64,000 nucleotides of DNA from Thermococcus sp. 18S1 (GCF_012027645.1 NZ_SNUU01000001.1:1612001-1676000); one strand, 5' to 3'; shown: positions 44,411 to 53,496, numbered from the stretch's first letter. Notes: generated by a model not told the origin, from the sequence alone. A program made the numbers and translations.

Positions 44411-44919
44411 GCAGAATCCCCTTAGTGGTGGCCATTTTTGAGGATAGACACTCAAGAGCCCTCCCACCCCGAAACAAAGCTTTTAAGCTTCTCCTGAGCA
44501 ACGCAACCTTTCTAAAAAACATCGAACGCCGATTAGCCCGTTACGGGATAATCCAAGAGGTTACCTTTAAACCACGACCGCCCGCCACACCCGACGACAA
44601 CCTGGAGTACCAGGCCAAAATAACGTTCACAACCGGCCACGTTCTCTACATCATCGACCGCTTCATTGAACACGACTGCAATGGAAAAACCATATTCCAG
44701 CGCAAATTCTCAGCCTACCTAAGAGATACCCTCGGTCATGAACTCGTCGGATGGGACAACTTCCACGACGAACCAACCTTCCAATCCTGGCCCCTCCACA
44801 TGCACGGCAGAGGCCACACAGAACCGATACCAAGCAAAGAACAGAGCCTTCCTGAGGTAATGCAAACCGTAATAACCAAATACATAACCCCCTACATCCT
44901 CGGCGGGCACATACGCTGA
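44407..44919 (+). CDS. TumE (DUF6516)-like toxin candidate
   Basis: 170 residues from GTG 44407. The C-terminal half has HVLYIIDRFIEHDCNGKT, FSAYLRD, then WDNFHDEPTFQSWPLHMHGRG, which resembles the R-x-DN-x-PHH....fPHH-x-H core of TumE-type proteins, whose members are toxins of HTH-antitoxin modules. Here several histidines are kept and the spacing is close. The N-terminal 60 residues are longer than usual. The match is by eye. Confidence 0.55.
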   Translation: MSRIPLVVAIFEDRHSRALPPRNKAFKLLLSNATFLKNIERRLARYGIIQEVTFKPRPPATPDDNLEYQAKITFTTGHVLYIIDRFIEHDCNGKTIFQRKFSAYLRDTLGHELVGWDNFHDEPTFQSWPLHMHGRGHTEPIPSKEQSLPEVMQTVITKYITPYILGGHIR

Positions 44920-45106
44920 AGTCTGAAACTCTAAATCCGGATAATTCTTAGTATCAGGTAAAAGTCATTCCCTGCCAAATTTTTCGCAAACCTTATTTAA
45001 GGAGAAGTTCACCTTACAAAGGAAGACAACGATGGATCGGAAGCCCCATGCCAAGCACTCTTGCAAAATTAATTTAAAGTTTGAAAATCTATACAAAGTG
45101 ATAACA
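44920..45106 (+). promoter_or_regulatory. Promoter region of the nuclease module
   Basis: Two possible TATA boxes are seen: CTTATTTAAG near 44989-44998 and AATTTAAAG near 45072-45080. The first would start a transcript near 45020 and allow the ATG at 45032; the second suits the ATG at 45107. Confidence 0.45.
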
Positions 45107-46273
45107 ATGCCGTCCGACCAAACGCTTGGACAAAAGACGTATATTAATGACATCAAGACAAGAGGTAGCCTCTATGAATGGCTAGAAACCAATATGTCTC
45201 GCAGTTACAGGGAAATCCTCGAAGAGCAAAAATTAGAACCCGACCAGAACCTTGTTAAGACGTATGTTGTTGAGTCGAACATTTCACCTAAATTCCTCCA
45301 ATACATTCTCAGAGGCCTCTTTAGCTCAATTCGAGTGGTTCCCCTTGAAGATTACCAGTTATATAGAATAGATGTCGAAGATAAGGAAAAGAGACTCCAA
45401 GTCCACTTCTTCTTAGACGCTAAAGACACGAGATTCTGGAGAGTATTCACCCTCGACAAGGCACAGGATGTGGACAATACCTATAACAAGTTTGTTAATC
45501 AAATAAAATCAAGACTAGATAAACTATGGCTATCAAACAAACTTTTGGAAAAGTTTCTAGATAGTTCCTTTAAAGATACATACCTCAGGAGCATATCCAT
45601 TAAACACGATGAGACTCCCCTCAGCACTGAGGAGGAAAAGAGGGAAAACAAAGTTAGCAAGTTGAGAATTGATGGTTCGGGCGAATTAGTTAACGACCTC
45701 CTTAAGATCATTGAAGGTCATGACAAGTTCCAATACATGGTACGACTAACAAAAATTGGAATCAAACTCGTTGAGAAAGAAGACAGAGACAAGTTTGTTT
45801 TGGAGGATCTGTACTATTGGGGCAAATTTACAGTAAAAGGAACATCCTTTGATGAGCATTTAGAGTTCGTTGACAATGTCGTGCACACATACAGAGATAA
45901 CCTAAAGTATATAGAGGACTCACTCATCGATTACTCATCATTGGATTGGGAGAAAAAGATTCCACTAGTGTATGAGTTCAAAAAAGAAATCTCTGACTTG
46001 GAGCTTTTCGTAAAAGCCATTACGACACCCAAAGAACCCTTCAGGATTTGGGGCCTCGCAAAACAAGTAGAAAAGGACATGTACGTTATAATCGGAACCG
46101 ACCTCCACAATGGCGATAGTTTCTCCCTAGAAGTTACTCCCTGGTGGGCAAGATTATACTTACCAAAAGGCTCCTGCGGAAACACCGCGCTAAGACTTCT
46201 TGCAAACATCCAACAGTCGTATGATGCCAAAACTTACCTTGAGGTGCCCCAATATGGAGTCGAGATTAGATAA
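45107..46273 (+). CDS. Unknown protein, first gene of nuclease module
   Basis: 388 residues from ATG 45107 (GTGATAAC just before); an in-frame ATG at 45032 would add 25. No family is recognised. Visible stretches are KTYVVESNISPKFLQYILRG near the start, RLQVHFFLDAKDTRFWRVF, a helical charged middle, and YVIIGTDLHNGDSFSLEVTPWW near the end. No membrane segment and no NTP-binding loop. Its last 20 bases overlap the next gene, which is a PD-(D/E)XK nuclease, so the two products are made together. A target-recognition or regulatory role is possible. Confidence 0.8.
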   Translation: MPSDQTLGQKTYINDIKTRGSLYEWLETNMSRSYREILEEQKLEPDQNLVKTYVVESNISPKFLQYILRGLFSSIRVVPLEDYQLYRIDVEDKEKRLQVHFFLDAKDTRFWRVFTLDKAQDVDNTYNKFVNQIKSRLDKLWLSNKLLEKFLDSSFKDTYLRSISIKHDETPLSTEEEKRENKVSKLRIDGSGELVNDLLKIIEGHDKFQYMVRLTKIGIKLVEKEDRDKFVLEDLYYWGKFTVKGTSFDEHLEFVDNVVHTYRDNLKYIEDSLIDYSSLDWEKKIPLVYEFKKEISDLELFVKAITTPKEPFRIWGLAKQVEKDMYVIIGTDLHNGDSFSLEVTPWWARLYLPKGSCGNTALRLLANIQQSYDAKTYLEVPQYGVEIR

Positions 46274-47633
46274 ATTTCTCCAACCCAAACATGGAGGCGC
46301 CCCAATCCGCTCTCTTGAAGAGCTAACCAAATTTCAGAAAGCACACACTAAGCTAATGAATATCATCCTGAACCTTGCGACACCCATCCCCAATTTCCCT
46401 AGTCGCCTCTACAAAAAAGGATATAGGATAGTACAAGGCAGCATAGAACCGCATATCCGTTTTAAACAAACCAAACTCAATGGGAAAGGTGTAACTCCCG
46501 ATATACTCTTGCCAAATTATGAGAAGGAACACATAATCACCTTTGAATGTAAAAGCTTTCAAGCAAATCCTGAACAGCTACAAAAATACCTATATCTAGC
46601 AGAACATCCAAAATTGATACTCGACCAGGCAGTGATACCCTTCAAAGAGCTCCCCACTCACCTCAAAGTAGACGTCTCATACATCTCCCACAAGGACATA
46701 ACCAACAACGAGGTTCTCTCCAATGGAAAAGGGATTCAAATCCTCCGCATTGTGGAAGTCAATCCTCCAGATAGCTCCGATGACCCAAATAATCCTATTG
46801 TGAGAAAAATTGAGTTAGTGAAAGGGGAATATAAAAATCCTGAGTTGAATTCAGTCTTCCCAATAAAGTGGAGACTAAAAGAAAAACCCTCCTACGTGCT
46901 ATTCCCGTTTGACCCAAGCCAAGACGCTGAAATATTTCAAATTCACATCATAAACAAGCTAATTGAGTTTGCAACATTAGGGCAAGAATTCCCAACAAAA
47001 GGCATGGTTTTCAACAAAGACATCGTCATCACAAGTGGGACAACAATCAAAAAAGAAGAACTACTCGTGGAGGATCCTAAAGAGCAAGACGAAAAATGGG
47101 AACAACTACTGAACACCCTTGAAAAGATAGCTCCCGGCAAATATGAAGTAGAAAACGAGAAAATCAAAATCCTAGAAGATATCTTACTCCTAAAAGCAGG
47201 CAATGCCCTAGACGAGATGAGAGCCGAGTTAATCCTACTAATAGGACTCGACGTTGATATGAGCACTTTAACAGAACGGGAATTCAGCCCCGGAGAACTC
47301 GCGTACGAATTATACGCCTCAGGGCCATACTCAATATACCAGTTCTTCCACAGGGAATACAAAGACCTGATTCGCAAAAGAGTTGATGCTTCACTAAAAA
47401 GACTCTCAACAGGTCCATTAAAAGGATACCTCAAAAAACCACCGAAACGAGGCAAACGCAAACGTGTCTGGAGAATAAAAATCATAGATAAAAAACAGCT
47501 CTCCGCATTCAGAGACACCTGTGAGAAAGCCGCACGCGAATTAGAAAGCAAATTCAAGACGCGATACATCGACGAATACATAAAAATCTTCCTCACACCT
47601 CAAACAGACACCCAAGAAGATAAGAAGAGGTGA
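46254..47633 (+). CDS. PD-(D/E)XK nuclease domain protein
   Basis: 459 residues from ATG 46254, which has GAGGTG seven bases upstream. Near residues 85-110, GVTPDILLP and then IITFECKSF give the D...E-x-K core of the nuclease fold. The C-terminal half has helices and a basic region KPPKRGKRKRVWRIKI at about 398-413, suited to nucleic-acid binding. Domain between about 200 and 380 is unrecognised. It overlaps the upstream unknown gene and lies four bases before an HEPN-type gene. Defence function is inferred. Confidence 0.75.
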   Translation: MESRLDKFLQPKHGGAPIRSLEELTKFQKAHTKLMNIILNLATPIPNFPSRLYKKGYRIVQGSIEPHIRFKQTKLNGKGVTPDILLPNYEKEHIITFECKSFQANPEQLQKYLYLAEHPKLILDQAVIPFKELPTHLKVDVSYISHKDITNNEVLSNGKGIQILRIVEVNPPDSSDDPNNPIVRKIELVKGEYKNPELNSVFPIKWRLKEKPSYVLFPFDPSQDAEIFQIHIINKLIEFATLGQEFPTKGMVFNKDIVITSGTTIKKEELLVEDPKEQDEKWEQLLNTLEKIAPGKYEVENEKIKILEDILLLKAGNALDEMRAELILLIGLDVDMSTLTEREFSPGELAYELYASGPYSIYQFFHREYKDLIRKRVDASLKRLSTGPLKGYLKKPPKRGKRKRVWRIKIIDKKQLSAFRDTCEKAARELESKFKTRYIDEYIKIFLTPQTDTQEDKKR

Positions 47634-47637
47634 GTTA

Positions 47638-48252
47638 ATGCCCGACCAAGACAAAGGAGACGCTAAAATCATCGAACCACTGACGAAGTTCCATGAGAGG
47701 CGTTGATTGTGGAGAAACAGTTACTTAGAATGTATATTTATGAACTGCATCTCCAAGTAAGATTTGCCCAATATGCATATAATCAGATGGTAAAGAACAT
47801 CCTTTCGCCCTCTGAAGGCTCCCTTCTCAAAGTGTTCTATCATGCTCATGCGTTCCTTATCCATGTCTCAAATATCTCTAAAATACTTGAACCCAAAAAA
47901 AGAGAAAAAACGGAAAGAAATCTTAGAAGAGCTAGGTCTCTCTGAGGAAGAATTAGAACTCCACCGGGCTCTGCGCTTGAGGAATCATCTTGAGCACTAT
48001 GATGAGAGATTAGAGACTTGGTTCAAAGGATCAAAAGCTCACAACTACGCTGATATGAACATTGTGCCTAGGTCCGCTATTGTAGGAATTGACCCTAAAG
48101 ATTTCCTTAGAAATCTCGATCCTGAAACACTTCATTTCATATTTCAGGCAGAAGATTACGATCTACAGAAACTCAAAGCGGAAGTAGATTTAATCAAAGA
48201 AAGATGCGAAGCTTGGTTGGATAGAGAAGATATGAAATGGATAGCGAGGTAA
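47638..48252 (+). pseudogene. HEPN-domain RNase gene, reading frame broken twice
   Basis: ATG 47638 with GAGGTGA before it begins MPDQDKGDAKIIEPLTKFHE and stops at 47704-47706. The sense continues in a second frame from TTG 47703 (RMYIYELHLQVRFAQYAYNQ), and returns to the first frame after the A7 run at 47895-47901, where one base fewer gives PKKEKKRKEILEELGL. The last part carries RNHLEH, the R-x4-H motif of HEPN RNases. The two shifts compensate. Alternatives: TTGA re-initiation at 47703 plus slippage at A7, or sequence error. Confidence 0.65.
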
Positions 48253-48329
48253 AGCAATAAGTACCAAAGAAAACATTTCTAATGAGGCCTAGAATCTTGG
48301 AATTGTGTCATTTACCATTTTTCTAAGAG

Positions 48330-48874
48330 TTATTCAGCACCCTCAAAACTACCGTTTATCTCCTGCTGAACAAGTGCAACTTTTTCTTCTATCTCTTTTA
48401 ATTTTGAACTTAACTCATCTAAATCTTTGAACTTTTCAATGGGCAAATTAGCGAGTTCAACAAGCTCCGGATCAATACCCTCCAAGCCTTTAGAGAAGTC
48501 TGTGTTCTCAATCTTTGTTATTATCCCTTGGAACTCCTCAAGTTCATGGACATATTTTTTTCCAACTTCCTAAGTTCTCTCTGGAGTTGCTCGAACCTCA
48601 TGTTAAATTCTCTCCAGACAAAAAGTTCTTCGGCCAAAAGCAAATATAGGTGTAACAGAATGGCTCTCTCCCGACCGAGAATTTCAATTCGGGCTTTTGT
48701 TTTGTTAATCTCATGTTTTTGAACCTCTATTTTCTCCTGAACGGTTTCGATTTCATTCCAGAGAATATTTGCAACTTCGACAGCCTTCTTTTTTATTTCT
48801 TGTAGTTCCTTGGGCTCATGGTCGTCACGAGCTTTTTTAATTCCCATTTTCTCGAGAATGCCAAGAATCTTCAT
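48330..48874 (-). pseudogene. Coiled-coil gene interrupted by a frameshift at an A7 run
   Basis: From ATG 48874 a frame of 117 residues ends at 48521, but the next frame continues to a stop at 48330-48332. Adding one A to the A7 run (plus-strand T7 at 48555-48561) joins LRKLEKK to YVHELEEFQGIITKIE and on to KLKEIEEKVALVQQEINGS, a single protein of about 181 residues. It is helical and heptad-rich throughout. The disrupted state may be real, an error, or corrected by slippage. No domain recognised. Confidence 0.6.
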
Positions 48875-48917
48875 ATAAACTCACCCAATTCATTTTAGAT
48901 TTTGAAAATTATAAAGA

Positions 48918-49211
48918 TCAAACATGACAATAGATCCTCACCATCGCTTTGTCTCTAGGATTATATCCTGGCCTATTGCCCTCAAAGTGTTCGTCAGTTA
49001 CTGTTAGACCGGATATTTTGGATATCCGAAATAGTTTCCATCCGACCGGCTTGCCTGACTCGCTATATCCCCCAATCTGATATGCTCTTAAGACTTCATT
49101 TCCTGCTGTGCTTACGCCATAGCAAAAGGGTTCTACTATGCGAATACCTCCTTTGTAATAAAACTTAATAATTCTCCTTGACTGTATTGCAGAACAAATA
49201 ACGGGCTCCAT
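48918..49211 (-). CDS. Stand-alone WYL-like domain protein
   Basis: 97 residues from ATG 49211. AIQSRRIIKFYYKGG at the start, RIVEPFCYGVSTAGNEVLRAYQ in the middle and WKLFRISKISGLTVTDEHFEG fit the WYL fold with its R-x-x-x-F/Y-Y and EP-x-x-Y/G pattern. WYL domains usually follow a helix-turn-helix and sense ligands in regulators of CRISPR and phage-defence loci. Here no DNA-binding domain is attached. Confidence 0.7.
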   Translation of the reverse strand: MEPVICSAIQSRRIIKFYYKGGIRIVEPFCYGVSTAGNEVLRAYQIGGYSESGKPVGWKLFRISKISGLTVTDEHFEGNRPGYNPRDKAMVRIYCHV

Positions 49212-49377
49212 CTTTCTCCCCTCTGGTTCTTAACAATAGCAGTTTATCGTACAAACTGTGACATTATCCCTTAAATAATTTCCATACGTAATCTTTACGC
49301 TCGGTTTTAGTGTCGAAGTTTTACTCCCCTTACGCGACTCCAACGCAGGAGAAGCCCAACTTTCACAGGAGGACCTC

Positions 49378-50484
49378 TTGAAACAGTCACTTAACGGTAA
49401 ACCTTATGAACATGAAGCCGAGGTAAGAAAAACCTTAATATACATCGTGGGTTCTATATTCAAAATAATGGCTCGCGATGACATCTTTCCGGATATGATT
49501 GAACGACGCCATGTGGTTCTACAGATCATCGCAAGTGCAATTTTTATGGCTATAGCAGTGAGCATTATTTCAAGTTCACTTGTAGAGATTATGAATATCG
49601 TCAATATATCACTCGGGCTTAGGATTGCCCTTTCTATCTTGATAATAGTTGGTTCAACACTATGGCTAACGAATTACTACCTAGGTGAAACTATTACTAT
49701 CGATTTTTCAATGCCTCTGTTAGTAAATAAAGACACTGGAGAGTTTTATCCACTTGATTATTTTCCTGCATTCAAAGCATTTGAAGTTAGCAAGATATTC
49801 AAACAAAAAGCATTAGCCCTGACCAATAACATCAACATTAATGATCCTAATATCCGAGACTTAATTGAATGGATTTTGTTAAGATACATCCTAGAAATAC
49901 ACTCAACAAAAATAGTGAGTCCAATAGTTGGGAGGGCATCTCCAGTCTTGTCTCCAAGTCCTATGTCCTTTGTGGACATATCTAGAGCATTTGAAGATAA
50001 TATCTTTGTAAAAGAAGCCAAAAATTATTGGCAAGATAACGAATTTCATGCCCTCATACCTACAGGAGTTGTTATAAAAAGAGGAACCCCTGAAAATAAC
50101 ACAATCAGTGCGGAGAGTGCGGTTATACTTCGGGGAAAATTATTAACTCCACTAGATTTTCTCTCAATAACTGCCACCGTTGTCGGGATCCAATTTGAAG
50201 CTCCTATGTCGTTGTTGTACTTGATCGGATGTACTCCGAGGGCTTTTGTTATTGGTGAAACCAAAATTATCTGCAAAGAGCGGGAAATTAGTGGAAAAGA
50301 AGCAGAAGAACTGATGAAATGGGCAGAAATTAGATGCATAGTGACAGTTAGATACAAAATGCGAGGATGGCTGTTTTTTCATCCAAAATTCCGAGACTGG
50401 TATCATTGGGCACAAGATTTAGTTTCACATGCAAAGACACATTTTGACTTTGAGACGTACCTTGAAGAAAGAAACAAAAGATGA
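49378..50484 (+). CDS. Two-TM membrane protein of unknown function
   Basis: 368 residues from a TTG with AGGAGG five bases upstream, a strong ribosome site that decides the start. Two hydrophobic helices lie at about 46-72 and 80-100 (VVLQIIASAIFMAIAVSII and IALSILIIVGSTLWL). The remaining 260 residues appear cytoplasmic. No family recognised. Island codon usage. Confidence 0.7.
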   Translation: MKQSLNGKPYEHEAEVRKTLIYIVGSIFKIMARDDIFPDMIERRHVVLQIIASAIFMAIAVSIISSSLVEIMNIVNISLGLRIALSILIIVGSTLWLTNYYLGETITIDFSMPLLVNKDTGEFYPLDYFPAFKAFEVSKIFKQKALALTNNININDPNIRDLIEWILLRYILEIHSTKIVSPIVGRASPVLSPSPMSFVDISRAFEDNIFVKEAKNYWQDNEFHALIPTGVVIKRGTPENNTISAESAVILRGKLLTPLDFLSITATVVGIQFEAPMSLLYLIGCTPRAFVIGETKIICKEREISGKEAEELMKWAEIRCIVTVRYKMRGWLFFHPKFRDWYHWAQDLVSHAKTHFDFETYLEERNKR

Positions 50485-50592
50485 TTCCAAAGAGACAATG
50501 CAATTAAGACAATCAATGAACAAAACAGCGGTAGCAGATGAAGCCAAAGAACCACTCGCGAAGAGGGAATAAAGAGGAAACTCATCGTATCA

Positions 50593-50979
50593 CTATTTTT
50601 CTATCGGTGTCTTTGATAATAATCTCCTTGGTGTTCCCCTTCCGCCGTAGATCTCCATGAAGTACCACAACTTCAGCCCCGAGATCTTTAAGGTCCACAT
50701 TGGCCCAACGTCGAGAATCACCGCAATAACCTCATCGAAGTACTCAACGTAATCCAGAACTTGACCGACTAAACGCTGAAGCCTGCTCCTGCTCTCCGCA
50801 ATCTTGATTTCAATGCCCACAGAGTCCCCGATAGCGATGTCAATCTTTTGATCCCCAACAGGATACTGCCTCTTAACGCTACTACCAAGCCTTGCCCTCA
50901 GGAATTGGTATAATTGCTTCTCCAGGTCCTCCTCATCTCTCACAGTCTCTGGCTGGAAGTCTTCAAGAAGGTCCAACAC
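50593..50979 (-). CDS. Small PD-(D/E)XK-like nuclease protein
   Basis: 128 residues from GTG 50979; in-frame sequence without stop continues about 60 bases upstream, so the start is uncertain. EEDLEKQLYQFL supplies the first helix, KIDIAIGDSVGIEIKIAES the D...E-x-K core, and QRLVGQVLDYVEYFDEVIAVI the following helix and strand, as in Mrr/VRR-type and archaeal nuclease-like proteins. Alone on its strand. Confidence 0.7.
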   Translation of the reverse strand: MLDLLEDFQPETVRDEEDLEKQLYQFLRARLGSSVKRQYPVGDQKIDIAIGDSVGIEIKIAESRSRLQRLVGQVLDYVEYFDEVIAVILDVGPMWTLKISGLKLWYFMEIYGGRGTPRRLLSKTPIEK

Positions 50980-51044
50980 ATCCGGCTCACTAAGCTCATT
51001 GTCTTCCTCGTGGAAATCTGGTGGCTCATCTTCTTCTCTGTATC

Positions 51045-51146
51045 GTGCTCACCTACCGGGAGATGGAGGAAGAGAAGCAACGTCGCGGCATCTCCAGGCC
51101 GGAGTTCGTTCTTGATATGTGGAGTGCCTACAAAAGCCCGAGGTGA
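51045..51146 (+). pseudogene. C-terminal gene fragment at the right edge of the island
   Basis: An open stretch reading VLTYREMEEEKQRRGISR and PEFVLDMWSAYKSPR before a stop at 51144-51146 has coding character but no start and no plausible upstream part. It overlaps the beginning of the minus-strand frame before the nuclease gene. I read it as the tail of a gene cut by insertion or deletion of the island. Confidence 0.4.
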
Positions 51147-51343
51147 GTTCTATGAGAATTCCAGCGAGAGGCCCTGAACGTCCAGGGAATTGAGATAGTT
51201 TAATACCCCCCGAAAACTATAACTCCTCCTTTGCACCAATTCTTTTGGTGGAAACCTATGCGAATATCTGGTGCTGGAGTAGAGAAACCTCCTACCTGCC
51301 ACCGTGCCGGGTTGAGGTGGGGCGTGGCTTCCGAGGTGGGAGC

Positions 51344-52327
51344 ATGACAGCGGAAGCCGGGGAAAAGCCCAGGATAACGGTCATCGCGTACTCACGGGAC
51401 AAGTTCCTCAGCAGAAAGGCGGAAAGCATCGAGGAGGCCCTCTCCGTAAGCGGCTATGATGTTGTGTGGGTGAACGTGGACACAGTCTCCATCGTACCCG
51501 AACTGAGGGAGGCACTGGGAATCCACGAAACGCCGATGAAGGCCCTGAGGCGGGCAAGCGACAGGGCGAGGGTGATGGTATTCCCGGATTACCTCTTTCT
51601 CCTTCTCCACCAGGTCTACGAGATAGACGGAGGGCTGAAGAGGGAGAGGATGGGCATCATCCTGAAGGGCAACCTCGTTATAACCATCCAGGAGACCCCG
51701 GGGGACGTTTTCGACCCGATACGGGAAGGCATCCGCAAGGGGGAGGGACTCCTCCGCGAACACGGTGCCGATTTTCTGCTCTTCGCGATTCTTGAGGCGA
51801 TAGTCGAAAACTACGTGCCGATAATCGAGCGCATAAGTTCCCAGATGGAGGAGCTCGAGGCGCGGATACTTTCGAGGGTGGACGAGGGGGTTCTGCGCAG
51901 GATACACGGAATAAGACGGGAAATACTCTTCATGCGCCGCACGATATTTCCCCTCCTGGAGGCGTTCAGGAAGCTGAGGCTCGAGGGTGGGGATTTCTTC
52001 AGCGAGGACACCAAGCCATTCATAGACGAACTCCACGACCACGTCCTCGAAGTTCTTGAAATCCTCGAGGGGCAAAGGGAACTCGCCAACAGCCTCGTCG
52101 AGCTCTACTACTCCACGCTCTCCATGAAAACGAACGACATCATCAGAATCCTCACGGTAGTCTCGACTGTGTTCATCCCGCTGACCTTCATAACCGGCCT
52201 CTACGGCATGAACTTCCGCTACATGCCGGAGCTGACCTGGCGCTACAGCTATCCAGCCGTTCTGATGGTCATGCTCGGAATCGCCCTCGGCATGCTCGCC
52301 TACTTCAGGAGAAAAGGGTGGATTTAG
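51344..52327 (+). CDS. corA: CorA family Mg2+/metal transporter
   Basis: 327 residues from ATG 51344 after GAGGTGGGAG; the upstream frame is leader. A long cytoplasmic alpha/beta funnel domain precedes two C-terminal membrane helices, with the YGMNF selectivity motif after TM1 ([14 protein letters not shown]). CorA pentamers conduct Mg2+ or Co2+/Ni2+. The stop overlaps the convergent racemase stop by four bases. Confidence 0.95.
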   Translation: MTAEAGEKPRITVIAYSRDKFLSRKAESIEEALSVSGYDVVWVNVDTVSIVPELREALGIHETPMKALRRASDRARVMVFPDYLFLLLHQVYEIDGGLKRERMGIILKGNLVITIQETPGDVFDPIREGIRKGEGLLREHGADFLLFAILEAIVENYVPIIERISSQMEELEARILSRVDEGVLRRIHGIRREILFMRRTIFPLLEAFRKLRLEGGDFFSEDTKPFIDELHDHVLEVLEILEGQRELANSLVELYYSTLSMKTNDIIRILTVVSTVFIPLTFITGLYGMNFRYMPELTWRYSYPAVLMVMLGIALGMLAYFRRKGWI

Positions 52328-53019
52328 AGCTCCTCAAGGCCAAGGGCGAGCCTCACGGCCTTCTCGGCTATCACGTCGAGCGGATCGATCAGGGGGACGC
52401 TCAGGTCCTCCGGTCTCAGGGCAACGCTGACCTCCGTGCAGCCTGCTATGATTCCATCAACCCTGCGTTCGAGCCTCCTGGCCACCTCCAGGAGGAGCCT
52501 TCTACCCATGTCGATGTTCCCTGCCTTGACCCCTTCGTAGATTCCCCTCATAACGAGCCCCTGGTCGTTTTCTCCGGGAACAGCTATGCCAACGCCCCTG
52601 CCGAGGAGCGCGCGGTGGTAAACCAGTCCCTTTATGGTGCCGTCCGTTGCCAGAAGACCGACCCTGCGCAGGCCGAGGCGCTCTATCTCATCAGCCGTCG
52701 CCTCGATCATGCTGACGAGCGGAATCTTTACCGCTTTCTGGATGGTCTCGGCGAAGAAGTGCGCAGTGTTGCATGGCATTATTATGAAGTCCGCCCCCCA
52801 GCTCTCGAGCTTTTTAGCCCCCTCCACCAGAGCTGGCCTCGGGTCTTCCCCGTTTCCCAGAATGAACGCGGTCCTGTCCGGAATTTTGGGGTTGTTGTAG
52901 ATGATTATCCTTGGGTGGTCCTGGTCCCTCTTTGCCGGGGTCTTCTCGACTATCCTTCTGAAGAGGTCGGCGGTCGCCAGAGGCCCCATGCCCCCGAGGA
53001 TGCCGATGACCCTCTCCAT
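52324..53019 (-). CDS. Aspartate/glutamate racemase family protein
   Basis: 231 residues from ATG 53019 after GGAGGAG. Both catalytic cysteines of the PLP-independent racemases are present: MPCNTAHF and AGCTEVSV. The N-terminus [19 protein letters not shown] is the aspartate racemase signature. It starts two bases after the cupin gene's stop region, so the two are cotranscribed. Substrate is probably aspartate. Confidence 0.93.
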   Translation of the reverse strand: MERVIGILGGMGPLATADLFRRIVEKTPAKRDQDHPRIIIYNNPKIPDRTAFILGNGEDPRPALVEGAKKLESWGADFIIMPCNTAHFFAETIQKAVKIPLVSMIEATADEIERLGLRRVGLLATDGTIKGLVYHRALLGRGVGIAVPGENDQGLVMRGIYEGVKAGNIDMGRRLLLEVARRLERRVDGIIAGCTEVSVALRPEDLSVPLIDPLDVIAEKAVRLALGLEEL

Positions 53020-53021
53020 AT

Positions 53022-53366
53022 TCACTCCTCCAGCCAAACGGAGTCATCTCCGCGGTAGTTCAGCTTCACCACGAAGAGCCTGAAGGGCTCATCCCGCTCG
53101 TTGACCACCCAGTGGATGGTTTTGGGCTTTACCAGGAAGATGTCGCCGGGCTTTGCGAGGTATTCAGTCTCGCCGATGCCGAGCCTTGCCTCGCCGCTCA
53201 TTATGTAGAACAGCTCGTACTGGTGGAGATGATAGTGCTTCTTGACGGTCTGTCCGGGCTTGACCTCCACTATCTGTGTGTATGAGCCCTCGGGCAGTTC
53301 GCCCTCGAAGAGCGGAAGCTTCCTGTAGGTACCCCTGTCTATGAGGTTTTTGATTTCGGCCTTCAT
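53022..53366 (-). CDS. Cupin-domain protein
   Basis: 114 residues from [14 protein letters not shown]. Cupin motif 1 is [19 protein letters not shown] with two histidines and a glutamate; motif 2 is [17 protein letters not shown]. The metal-binding set HxH...E...H is complete. Such single-domain cupins act in sugar-nucleotide isomerisation or as sensors. Upstream partner of the racemase. Confidence 0.9.
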   Translation of the reverse strand: MKAEIKNLIDRGTYRKLPLFEGELPEGSYTQIVEVKPGQTVKKHYHLHQYELFYIMSGEARLGIGETEYLAKPGDIFLVKPKTIHWVVNERDEPFRLFVVKLNYRGDDSVWLEE

Positions 53367-53496
53367 GCCCCATCCCCCGAATAAATGACACCCAAGGTTG
53401 AAAAGCTTTATCCTTTCGACCCCCATCGAAATGTTCAAAAGACTTTTATAGTTCCGAAACCCAGACACTGATGGACAACTACAGGCGGTGATGGCT

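Noticed and set aside
50914-51177. 87-residue hydrophobic plus-strand frame
   Set aside because: Opposite the start of the nuclease-like gene and in a different frame from the likely gene fragment at 51045-51146.
41111-51250. Integrase gene or tRNA attachment site for the island
   Set aside because: No tyrosine-recombinase motifs seen, and the only tRNA (57349-57426) is over 6 kb away among core genes.
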